From an uncultured Desulfobulbus sp. (GTDB taxonomy: Bacteria > Desulfobacterota > Desulfobulbia > Desulfobulbales > Desulfobulbaceae): a stretch of DNA of 64,000 nucleotides. Each line of letters starts with the position of its first letter. Position 1 is the first letter of the stretch. Both the position numbers and the translations under genes were made by a program. This document shows positions 10,209 to 19,351 of this stretch, piece after piece. The notes beneath the pieces are model-generated. The model worked only from the letters and a program-made list of their open reading frames with translations. It did not search any database and was not told the origin of the DNA. The stretch lies in NCBI RefSeq assembly GCF_963665445.1, contig NZ_OY762276.1:62001-126000 (forward strand), read 5' to 3'.

Positions 10209-11606
10209 ATGACGGGCGTTGCAGAAAAAATTGACAGAGGCAGTGAGCGCGCTCAGTTGCACTTCTCTCACCTGGCCAACATCCGTTGGTTTATTCTCTT
10301 TCGGGTGCTGTTCAATGCACGGTTTTACTATCCGGTCTTTACCATCCTCTTTCTCGATTATGGCCTGAGCCTGGAACAGTTCGCCCTGTTGAACACGGTA
10401 TGGGCACTCACCATCGTCCTTGCGGAAGTCCCCTCCGGTGCCCTGGCCGATCTCTTGGGAAGAAAAAAGCTGCTGGTGGCCACGACCCTGTTGATGGTCT
10501 GTGAAATGTCGCTGCTGGCCTTCGTGCCCCTGGGACATCCGCGCTGGGTCTTTGGTGCCTTTCTCCTTAACCGTATTCTCAGCGGGCTGGCGGAAGCCAT
10601 GGCCAGTGGTGCGGATGAGGCCCTGGCCTACGACACCCTGGTGGCGGCTGGACTCGGCAAACAGTGGCCACGGGTGCTTGAAGTGCAGATGCGGGCCCAG
10701 AATCTGGGGTACATCTTTGCGATGACCCTGGGGGCCGCAGCCTATGATCCAGGACTGCTCAACAGGCTGGGGAGCTGGTTCGGACTGGGCTGGCACCTGC
10801 ATCAGCAGATCACCATGCGCTTTCCGCTCTACCTGACCCTCGGCTTCGCCCTGCTGGCTTTGATCACTACCCTCAAGATGGAGGAACCTGCACAGCTGCA
10901 TCCGGAGGAGAAGGCCGCTGAACCGAGCCTGTGGGAGCTCTCCCGTCTGACCCTGGAGGCGGGGCAATGGATTGTGAGGACCCCCATGGCGCTGGCGGTT
11001 ATCCTCTTTGGCATGACCTTTGACCATACCCTGCGGATGATAGTCACCCTGACCAGTAAGTACTACCGGCTTATCGGTTTGCCGGAAGCCAGTTTCGGGC
11101 TCCTGGGGTCCCTGGTGGCTGTGGTGGGATTATTCGTCCCTCGCTTGGCCCGGTGGATGAGCGAGCGTTATTCTCCGGGAAAGAATGTGGCAGTCCTGGC
11201 TGTATCCATGGTCGGGGTGTTGTTTGTTCTGCAGCTTTTTGTTCCCTACCTGGGGGTGCTCCCGGTGATCGCCGTTTTCGTCGGCCTGATGCTGACCAGT
11301 TTTTTCACCAGCCATTATCTCAATGCCCTTGTACCGTCACGGCAGCGGGCAACGGTGCTCAGTTTCAAGGGCTTGGCCTTTAACGCGGCCTATGGCTTTA
11401 TCGGGATGGTGTTTGCGGCACTCGTCCAGTATTTCCGGTCAGCAGAGGGGGCGTTGCATTCTGATTGGACGGCGAGCCTGCTTGCGGATCAAGCCTTTAT
11501 CAGGACCATGGGCTGCCTGCCCTGGTATCTGCTCCTTGGCCTGGCCATTGTGACCGTGGCCTGTCTCCCCCGGCTGCTCGGCAACCGGGGGGCTGATCGG
11601 GCCTGA
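10209..11606 (+). CDS. MFS-family membrane transporter
   Basis: 465 residues with about twelve hydrophobic segments and the major facilitator signature between helices 2 and 3 (GALADLLGRKK). A motif SGADEALAYDTL in the region of helix 4/5 is common in a poorly characterised MFS branch. The substrate cannot be told from sequence. The start has a good ribosome site (GAGGGGGA about 5 nt before the ATG). It converges with the DUF2892 gene, 17 bp apart. Confidence 0.85.
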   Translation: MTGVAEKIDRGSERAQLHFSHLANIRWFILFRVLFNARFYYPVFTILFLDYGLSLEQFALLNTVWALTIVLAEVPSGALADLLGRKKLLVATTLLMVCEMSLLAFVPLGHPRWVFGAFLLNRILSGLAEAMASGADEALAYDTLVAAGLGKQWPRVLEVQMRAQNLGYIFAMTLGAAAYDPGLLNRLGSWFGLGWHLHQQITMRFPLYLTLGFALLALITTLKMEEPAQLHPEEKAAEPSLWELSRLTLEAGQWIVRTPMALAVILFGMTFDHTLRMIVTLTSKYYRLIGLPEASFGLLGSLVAVVGLFVPRLARWMSERYSPGKNVAVLAVSMVGVLFVLQLFVPYLGVLPVIAVFVGLMLTSFFTSHYLNALVPSRQRATVLSFKGLAFNAAYGFIGMVFAALVQYFRSAEGALHSDWTASLLADQAFIRTMGCLPWYLLLGLAIVTVACLPRLLGNRGADRA

Positions 11607-11623
11607 AGTTGTTGAGTCAAGGT

Positions 11624-11833
11624 TCAGCGGGTTTCCGCGACCCCCAGTTTCTTGAGGATGATGGCCAGGGGGCAGAACTTGCTGAAACCGTATTGCAACA
11701 GGTTGGCTCCGACAAAGGCGGTGAACAGGAGCCAATAGCGGCTGACAAAGATCGGGGAGGCGTCCACACCCAGGGCCAGGCTGATCAGGATAAAGGAACC
11801 GGCGATAACGTGAATCCAATCGGTGATAATCAT
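11624..11833 (-). CDS. DUF2892 small membrane protein (YgaP-type membrane domain)
   Basis: 69 residues with two hydrophobic helices (around 8-25 and 32-50) and the family ending FCPLAIILKKLGV. DUF2892 domains occur alone or fused to rhodanese, as in YgaP, and are linked to sulfane-sulfur handling. The gene follows the BigR/SqrR-like regulator by 44 bp on the same strand, reproducing the ygaV-ygaP arrangement without the rhodanese domain. The biochemical function is unknown. Confidence 0.85.
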   Translation of the reverse strand: MIITDWIHVIAGSFILISLALGVDASPIFVSRYWLLFTAFVGANLLQYGFSKFCPLAIILKKLGVAETR

Positions 11834-11877
11834 AGCGTTCTCCTTGCAGGGGGAAGAGGGGATAGGTAAGAGAGATT

Positions 11878-12165
11878 TTACAACCTCGGGCAGTAAATGG
11901 CCTGTATGCTGTTCATCAGGGCGAGCACCCTGTTGTCATTGATTTTGTTGTAGAGATAGTTGGCCTCCCGTCGGCTGGTGACAATGCCTTGGTTGCGCAG
12001 TACGGCAAGATGCTGGGACAGGTTGCCGTCCGTGGTCTTGACCGAGGCCTGCAGGTTGGCGACCGTCAACTCGCCCTCGCGCAACAGGCAGAGAATTTCC
12101 AGGCGAATGGGATGGGCCATGGATTTTAAAAGGGTGGCAATGGTGCGTATATCCTGTTTTTCCAT
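11878..12165 (-). CDS. ArsR-family repressor of the BigR/SqrR/YgaV persulfide-sensing type
   Basis: 95 residues with an ArsR winged helix-turn-helix (recognition region about residues 47-65, GNLSQHLAVLRNQGIV). There is no arsenic or zinc metal-site motif. Instead it has Cys26 in EILCLL and Cys92 in the C-terminal AIYC. The 66-residue spacing equals that of the redox cysteine pair in BigR (42/108) and SqrR (41/107), which form a disulfide or tetrasulfide with reactive sulfur and release DNA. Regulation of the downstream DUF2892 gene and of itself is inferred. A strong dyad lies just upstream. Confidence 0.82.
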   Translation of the reverse strand: MEKQDIRTIATLLKSMAHPIRLEILCLLREGELTVANLQASVKTTDGNLSQHLAVLRNQGIVTSRREANYLYNKINDNRVLALMNSIQAIYCPRL

Positions 12166-12180
12166 GTGATCGTTGAGAGG

Positions 12181-12226
12181 TTAAGAATTTTCTAAAATAC
12201 TTAATTATGATGTCCGTCTGTGTCAA
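12181..12226 (-). promoter_or_regulatory. Promoter and 24-bp operator dyad of the BigR-like regulator
   Basis: Read on the minus strand, TTGACA (12226-12221) is followed after 17 nt by TAAGTA (12203-12198). The stretch 12181-12204 is a near-perfect dyad, TTAAG-x-ATTTT-CT-AAAAT-x-CTTAA, symmetric except at one base pair on each side and the centre. It overlaps the -10 and the probable start of transcription, 16-39 bp before the start codon. That is where an autorepressor would bind. The promoter call is weaker than the dyad. Confidence 0.6.
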
Positions 12227-12684
12227 AGGACAACATTTTTCAGCGGAAAATAGGTGCGACCTCACTCTGGAGCCACAGCGGGGAGAAAAACAACCGCTTG
12301 GGCAATTTGTGCGAGAAGAGCAATGCCGCACTGCGGCGATGGTCAAAAAGAAGAGGAAAATTGAAGGGTTTGCTCTATTTTGTTGATAACAAGAGGCGTG
12401 TTGGTCTGATACTGAGTATTTTTTGCAAAAAATGCACTTTTGCAGGCAAATTTGTACGGTAAAGGTTTTCTTTTTTTGCAAATCTCCTGTACTAATAAAA
12501 TTCGGATTCTCGATTGGTCGGAAAATGCGGTGAAGGCAAGAGGCTAGGGCGACGCCTTTTGTTGCGCTGTTTGCTCTTGGTCGATCGAACTCCAGGAAGG
12601 CGTTCATTTCCTCGAGTTGCGTCTGCCGCTCTTGGCGAATGAACTTTAGGAACAAGCGGTTTTTTTTGTGGAGGGGGAATTTTT
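12227..12684. other. Long leader region upstream of acs
   Basis: About 460 bp without a credible gene. It contains a perfect 16-bp palindrome, ATTTTTTGCAAAAAAT, at 12418-12433, and a small hairpin GCCGC-ACT-GCGGC around 12328-12340. The long distance to the acs start suggests regulated transcription, but I could not identify a sigma-54 or sigma-70 promoter with confidence. Confidence 0.4.
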
Positions 12685-14670
<1,986 letters not shown>

Positions 14671-14690
14671 TTGCCCCATCCGGTTTTCGC

Positions 14691-14718
14691 AGTCTTGAGG
14701 GCTTTGCCCCTCACGACT
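14691..14718 (+). repeat. First hairpin downstream of acs
   Basis: Arms 14691-14701 and 14708-14718 pair over 11 positions with one mismatch around a 6-nt loop. There is no U-tract. It precedes the stronger terminator at 14733. Confidence 0.45.
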
Positions 14719-14732
14719 GAACCGTCATCGGT

Positions 14733-14767
14733 AGGCGGGGTGCGTTCGCATCCCGCCTGTTTTGTTT
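14733..14767 (+). terminator. Rho-independent terminator of acs
   Basis: AGGCGGGGTGCG (14733-14744) pairs with CGCATCCCGCCT (14747-14758) with one G-U pair, followed by GTTTTGTTT. Confidence 0.8.
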
Positions 14768-14792
14768 ACGGACCCTCCTGTGTCATTTTTTC

Positions 14793-14820
14793 TTTGCAAC
14801 ATTTGATTTCATGGTATCAT
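14793..14820 (+). promoter_or_regulatory. Promoter of the candidate small RNA
   Basis: TTTGCA (14793-14798) and TATCAT (14815-14820) are separated by 16 nt. Transcription would begin near 14826-14827, exactly where the closing stem of the RNA candidate begins. Confidence 0.5.
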
Positions 14821-14825
14821 GCAAA

Positions 14826-15006
14826 ACTTTGCGGGGAGTACGGCATCCGACCGCCTCATCTCAGGTTTCGCAACCGCGGCTCCAGCGCCGGGAGAGCGCG
14901 CTTTACCCACGCTCCCGTTCCACGGTGCGGACACACCCCAACAAAGTCGCTGGCCTTGTAGAACGCCAAAAAAATACGGGCTGCAGGCCCATGTTTGTGG
15001 CTTTTT
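14826..15006 (+). ncRNA. Candidate structured small RNA, possibly 6S RNA
   Basis: The acs-alaS gap holds an independent transcription unit of about 180 nt. A closing stem pairs ACTTTG plus GGGG (14826-14836) with CCCC and CAAAGT (14936-14947). Nested inside it, TCCGACCG (14846-14853) pairs with CGGT-G-CGGA (14923-14931). Apical hairpins include GGTT-TCGC-AACC and a GGGA..GCG/CGC..TCCC stem. The whole is a rod with internal loops. A promoter sits directly before it and a terminator at its 3' end. It lacks the SRP RNA tetraloop region and tmRNA or RNase P signatures. The size and rod-with-bubble shape resemble 6S RNA, but this identity is a guess. Confidence 0.5.
14965..15006 (+). terminator. 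Terminator at the 3' end of the candidate small RNA
   Basis: A stem starting GCCA..AAA..AT..GGGC (14965-14981) pairs with GCCC-AT..TTT..TGGC (14987-15001), with two mismatches and a small bulge, then TTTTT (15002-15006). It ends 35 bp before the alaS start. Confidence 0.6.
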
Positions 15007-15041
15007 ACGAGAATGACACTAACCAACGCCATTTTATCACC

Positions 15042-17690
15042 ATGACCGGTAACGATATTCGCAAAAGTTTTTTGGAATTTTTTGAGAGCAAAGGCCACAC
15101 TCGCGTTGCCGCCTCCTCACTTGTTCCCCACGATGATCCCACCCTGCTGTTCACCAACTCGGGCATGGTCCAATTTAAAAAGGTGTTCATGGGCGAGGAA
15201 AACCGGCCCTATGTGCGGGCAACCACCGCCCAGTCCAGCGTCCGCGCTGGCGGCAAGCACAACGATCTGGAAAATGTCGGCTATACGGCTCGCCACCATA
15301 CCTTCTTCGAGATGCTGGGCAACTTTTCCTTTGGCGATTATTTCAAAAAAGAGGCCATTGCCTATGCCTGGGAATTCTTGACCAAGGTACTGGGCATCGA
15401 CCCCAACAAACTCTGGGTTTCGGTCTATAATGACGATGACGAGGCCTATGCGCTGTGGGAGCAGATCGAGGATCTGCCCAAGGGACGCATCGTGCGCATG
15501 GGGGAGAAGGACAACTTTTGGGCCATGGGCGACACCGGTCCCTGCGGTCCCTGCTCCGAGATTCATATCGACCAGGGCGGGGAGGTCGGCTGCGGCCGTC
15601 CGGACTGTGTGCTTGGCTGCGATTGCGACCGCTTTCTTGAGTTGTGGAACCTGGTGTTCATGCAGTTTTACCGCGATGAACAGGGCAACATGACTCCCCT
15701 GCCCAAGCCATCCATCGACACCGGCATGGGGCTTGAGCGTGTGGCCGCGGTCCTGCAGGGCAAGTTCAACAACTTTGACTGCGATCTCTTTACCCCTATC
15801 ATCGATTATGTCGCCGGATTGGCCGGCAAAAAATATCACGACGACAACGCCGATGATGTCTCCATGCGGGTCATCGCCGATCATGCCCGCGCCACCACCT
15901 TCCTCGTGGCCGATGGGGTGCTGCCGTCCAACGAAGGACGCGGCTACGTCCTGCGCCGCATCATGCGCCGGGCCATTCGCTACGGCCGGGCCCTGGGCTT
16001 GAGCTCCTTTTTCCCCGGCGTCTGCGCACTGGTGACCGACGAGATGGTCCATGCCTATCCCCATCTGGCAGGCACCCGCGAGCTTTTGGCCAAGGTGGTT
16101 ACCAACGAGGAGCAGCGTTTTGGTGAGACCCTTGACCATGGGCTCAACAAGCTTGACCAGGAGATTCGCCGGCTCAAAAATGTTGATGGCGAGAAGGCGA
16201 TCATTGCCGGTGATTTTATCTTCAAGCTCTACGATACCTACGGTTTTCCTGTGGATATCGTCCGCGACATTGCCATTGAAAAAGGGGTTGCCTTTGACGA
16301 GCCCGGTTTCACCGCAGCCATGGATTCACAGCGCGAGCAGTCGCGCAAGTCCTGGAAGGGCAGCGATGTCGACCATCTCGAGGCCGGGATCATCGAACTG
16401 GGCAACCAGGGGAAAAAGGCGGAGTTCATCGGCTACGGCGCCACCCAAGGGGTATCCACCGTCGACGCCATGGTTGGTGCTGCGGGCCAGTTGGTCGAGT
16501 CGGCAAAAGCGGGCGATAAGCTGCGCATCTTCTGCGCGCAGACGCCGTTTTATGCCGAATCCGGCGGTCAGATCGGCGACCAGGGGGAGATTACCTGGCC
16601 CGAGGGGCGCTTTTCGGTAATCAGGACCTTTACCCCGGTGGAGGGCATCATCCTCCATGAAGGTGAAATCACCCAAGGCGAACTCAAGGTCGGTACCCGG
16701 GTCGAGCTCCAGGTGGCCGAACGCCGCACGGATACGGCCCTCAACCACACTGCCACCCATCTGCTCCAGGCAGCGATGAAGAAGGTTCTGGGCGACCATG
16801 TCAAGCAGGCCGGTTCCGCGGTGGATCATAACCGCCTGCGCTTTGACTTCACCCATTTTTCCCCCCTGACCCACGGCGAGATCTGCACCATCGAGCAGCT
16901 GGTCAACGCCGAGATTCGCAAGAACGTCGAGGTCAGCACCACCATTCTTGGCCGTGAACAGGCCATTGCCGAAGGCGCCACCGCCCTGTTTGGTGAGAAG
17001 TACGGCGAGGAGGTCCGGGTGGTGAGCATCGCTGGGTTCAGCAAGGAACTCTGCGGTGGAACCCACGCCCGGAGAACCGGTGACATCGGCCTGTTCAAGA
17101 TCGTGGTCGAGACCGGCATTGCCGCCGGCGTTCGTCGTATCGAGGCCGTGACCGGTGCCGGTGCGGTCCATTGGGTCCAGGAAATGGCCCGGCAGACCGC
17201 GGAGATCAGCGCGGTCATCTCCGGGCCAATCGATGGTGCGGTCGACAAGATCCAGGCGCTGTTGAAACGGCAGAAGGAGTTGGAACGGCAGATCGCCAAC
17301 CTCAACGCCTCCATGGCCCTGTCCGATCTCGATCAGCTGCTCTCCTCTGCAATCGATATCGACGGCATGCAGGTCATAGCCAGCCGGGTACCGCTTGATT
17401 CGCCCAAGACCCTTCGCGAGATCGGCGATAAGGTCCGCGACAAACTCGCCAGCGGCATCATTGTCCTCGGCGGTGAGTTTGACGGCAAGGCCGCCCTGTT
17501 GGCCATGGTGAGCAAGGATTTGACTGGGCGGATCAAGGCCGGGGATCTGGTCAACCGCGTTGCGGCCATTGTCGGCGGCAAGGGCGGCGGCCGACCGGAT
17601 ATGGCCCAGGCCGGTGGTCCCATGCCCGACAAGCTCGAGGAGGCCATCGGCAGCGTGGCCAGTATCATCAAGGGGTTGGGGGGCATCTGA
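15042..17690 (+). CDS. alaS: Alanyl-tRNA synthetase
   Basis: 882 residues, normal for the family. It charges tRNA-Ala. The N-terminal class II catalytic core carries TNSGMVQFKKVF and NEGRGYVLRRIMRRA. The editing domain has HTATHLLQAAMKKVLGDHVK and the zinc/editing motif CGGTHARRTGDI, and the C-terminal C-Ala domain is present. The frame stays open upstream to 14811, but that part runs through the small-RNA terminator and has no similarity. I therefore start at the ATG at 15042, where the conserved MTGNDIRKSFLEFF begins, although no clear Shine-Dalgarno precedes it. A ketosynthase follows after 16 bp. Confidence 0.95.
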   Translation: MTGNDIRKSFLEFFESKGHTRVAASSLVPHDDPTLLFTNSGMVQFKKVFMGEENRPYVRATTAQSSVRAGGKHNDLENVGYTARHHTFFEMLGNFSFGDYFKKEAIAYAWEFLTKVLGIDPNKLWVSVYNDDDEAYALWEQIEDLPKGRIVRMGEKDNFWAMGDTGPCGPCSEIHIDQGGEVGCGRPDCVLGCDCDRFLELWNLVFMQFYRDEQGNMTPLPKPSIDTGMGLERVAAVLQGKFNNFDCDLFTPIIDYVAGLAGKKYHDDNADDVSMRVIADHARATTFLVADGVLPSNEGRGYVLRRIMRRAIRYGRALGLSSFFPGVCALVTDEMVHAYPHLAGTRELLAKVVTNEEQRFGETLDHGLNKLDQEIRRLKNVDGEKAIIAGDFIFKLYDTYGFPVDIVRDIAIEKGVAFDEPGFTAAMDSQREQSRKSWKGSDVDHLEAGIIELGNQGKKAEFIGYGATQGVSTVDAMVGAAGQLVESAKAGDKLRIFCAQTPFYAESGGQIGDQGEITWPEGRFSVIRTFTPVEGIILHEGEITQGELKVGTRVELQVAERRTDTALNHTATHLLQAAMKKVLGDHVKQAGSAVDHNRLRFDFTHFSPLTHGEICTIEQLVNAEIRKNVEVSTTILGREQAIAEGATALFGEKYGEEVRVVSIAGFSKELCGGTHARRTGDIGLFKIVVETGIAAGVRRIEAVTGAGAVHWVQEMARQTAEISAVISGPIDGAVDKIQALLKRQKELERQIANLNASMALSDLDQLLSSAIDIDGMQVIASRVPLDSPKTLREIGDKVRDKLASGIIVLGGEFDGKAALLAMVSKDLTGRIKAGDLVNRVAAIVGGKGGGRPDMAQAGGPMPDKLEEAIGSVASIIKGLGGI

Positions 17691-17706
17691 AGCAGTCGTA
17701 CCAGTT

Positions 17707-18957
17707 ATGAAGAATCTCCCAGAACAGCAACGCATCGTCATCACCGGTGTCGGCCTGGCCGCCCCCGGTGCCTCCAGTCTGGAGGAATTTCGTTCCAATC
17801 TTTTGGCCGGTAAGAGCGGTATCTCCACCCTTGATCTTCGCTATATGGGGGTGCATCCCGCAGGTCTCTGCTCTTTTGCCGAAACCCGCTACCGCAAAAA
17901 GCGGGAAAATAAACGCGGTACCCGGGCCGGTTGTATCGGCGTTTACTGCGCCAATGAATCCCTGGTGGACGCCGGCATCGATTTTTCCACCTACGACAAG
18001 GCGAAAACAGGTGTCTATATCGGTCTGACCGAGCACGGTACGGTCGAGACGGAAAACGAGGTCTACAATATCGGGCAGTACAATCACAACATCGATTACT
18101 GGACCCACCACCACAACCCGCGCACCGTGCTCAACAACCCTGCCGGCGAGATCACCATGAACCTCGGCATCACCGGCCCCCACTATGCCATCGGCGCTGC
18201 CTGTGCCGCGGGCAACGCGGCCCTGATCCAGGGCGTGCAGATGCTGCGTCTGGGCGAGGTCGATCTGGCACTCTGCGGCGGTCTCTCCGAATGCGTGGGC
18301 TCCTTTGGCATCTTTGCCTCCTTTCGCTCGCAGGGGGCTCTGGCCGAACACCAGGACCCGACCAAGGCCAGCCGGCCCTTTGACATGGACCGCAACGGCA
18401 TCGTCATCTCCGAAGGCGGCTGCCTCTTCACCCTGGAGCGGCTCGATCGGGCCCTTGCCCGTGGGGCCAAGATCTATGGGGAAATCACCGGCTATGCGAT
18501 GAACTCCGATGCCCGCGACTTTGTCCTCCCCTATGGGCCACGGCAGAAAGAGTGCATGGAGGCAGCGCTTGAACGCGCCGGGCTCAAACCCGAGCAGATC
18601 ACCATCCTCAACGCCCATGCCACCGGCACCAAGCAGGGGGATGTCGAGGAGTGCAACGCTATCCGCGAGACCTTTGCCGGTTGTCCCAACACCTGGATCA
18701 ACAACACCAAATCAAGTATCGGCCACGCCATGGGCGCAGCCGGTGTGCTGGAACTGGCTGGCAACCTGCCCTCGTTCACCGACAACATGGTGCATCCCAC
18801 CATCAATCTTGACACCCTCGATCCAGACTGCGCCTTGCCCGGTCTGGTGGCCAATACCGCCAAAGAGCTGCCCCACGTGGATGCCATCCTCAACAACTCC
18901 TTTGGCATGCTGGGGATAAATTCGGTGGTCATCGTGGAGAGATTTGTGGCGAACTAG
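17707..18957 (+). CDS. Beta-ketoacyl-ACP synthase, FabF/KAS II-like
   Basis: 416 residues with a full thiolase-fold ketosynthase. The nucleophile is Cys166 in GAACAAGNAAL, and the two histidines are His304 (NAHATGTKQGD) and His340 (KSSIGHAMGAAG). It would extend an ACP-bound chain by decarboxylating malonyl-ACP. The replacement of the usual ACASG by ACAAG and the run HNIDYWTHHH around residues 127-136 set it apart from the housekeeping FabF. The ATG at 17707 lies 16 bp after alaS. It opens a dedicated chain-building block that ends in oleABCD, so a specialised acyl or polyene product is more likely than bulk fatty acids (inference). Confidence 0.88.
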   Translation: MKNLPEQQRIVITGVGLAAPGASSLEEFRSNLLAGKSGISTLDLRYMGVHPAGLCSFAETRYRKKRENKRGTRAGCIGVYCANESLVDAGIDFSTYDKAKTGVYIGLTEHGTVETENEVYNIGQYNHNIDYWTHHHNPRTVLNNPAGEITMNLGITGPHYAIGAACAAGNAALIQGVQMLRLGEVDLALCGGLSECVGSFGIFASFRSQGALAEHQDPTKASRPFDMDRNGIVISEGGCLFTLERLDRALARGAKIYGEITGYAMNSDARDFVLPYGPRQKECMEAALERAGLKPEQITILNAHATGTKQGDVEECNAIRETFAGCPNTWINNTKSSIGHAMGAAGVLELAGNLPSFTDNMVHPTINLDTLDPDCALPGLVANTAKELPHVDAILNNSFGMLGINSVVIVERFVAN

Positions 18958-19038
18958 GGGTATCTATGGTATTTCTCAGCACTTTTGCCCAACCACATAA
19001 CGATTATTGACCTCGTACAGAGAAAAAGGAAAGGAAGT

Positions 19039-19290
19039 ATGACCCGTGACGGAATCAAGGACGTTATCCTTGAAATCATAGCAGATATTGACGAAGAAGC
19101 CGATTTTGACAACCTCGACGCCGCCGCGCCCCTGCGTGATCAGCTCGAACTCGACTCCATGGACTTTCTTGATATTGTCATGGAGCTGCGCAAGCGCTAC
19201 AAGCTGCAGATTCCGGAAGAGGAGTACCCGCAGCTGGCGACCCTGAACAGCTGCGTCGACTACCTGGAACCGAAACTGCAAGACGCCTGA
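19039..19290 (+). CDS. Acyl carrier protein
   Basis: 83 residues, acidic and helical, with the phosphopantetheine serine at Ser40 in LELDSMDFLD. The start at 19039 follows a strong AAGGAAAGGAAG ribosome site; the longer frame from 18985 begins with an unsupported TTG. It is probably the carrier for the neighbouring ketosynthase, reductases and dehydratase rather than the general AcpP, because it sits inside their cluster and has diverged helix sequence. A strong hairpin with a short U-tract follows it. Confidence 0.88.
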   Translation: MTRDGIKDVILEIIADIDEEADFDNLDAAAPLRDQLELDSMDFLDIVMELRKRYKLQIPEEEYPQLATLNSCVDYLEPKLQDA

Positions 19291-19299
19291 TTTTTTTCC

Positions 19300-19338
19300 A
19301 GCGCTCCATCGTCGTGCTACAGACGGTGGAGCGCTTTT
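19300..19338 (+). terminator. Hairpin after the acyl carrier protein gene
   Basis: AGCGCTCCATCGTC (19300-19313) pairs with GACGGTGGAGCGCT (19322-19335) with one G-U pair and an 8-nt loop, followed by TTT. It is probably a partial terminator, since the next gene starts 14 bp later. Confidence 0.65.
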
Positions 19339-19351
19339 CCCTTCCACGCTC

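Noticed and set aside
12220..12462. Possible 80-codon gene before acs
   Set aside because: No ribosome site, no similarity and no homogeneous codon pattern; it also crosses the repressor promoter region.
14826..14947. SRP 4.5S RNA or a glycine riboswitch
   Set aside because: The SRP domain IV loop sequence and the glycine aptamer core are not present.
14811..15041. Upstream extension of alaS by 77 codons
   Set aside because: The extension crosses the small-RNA structure and its terminator, has no AlaRS similarity, and the family N-terminus begins at 15042.
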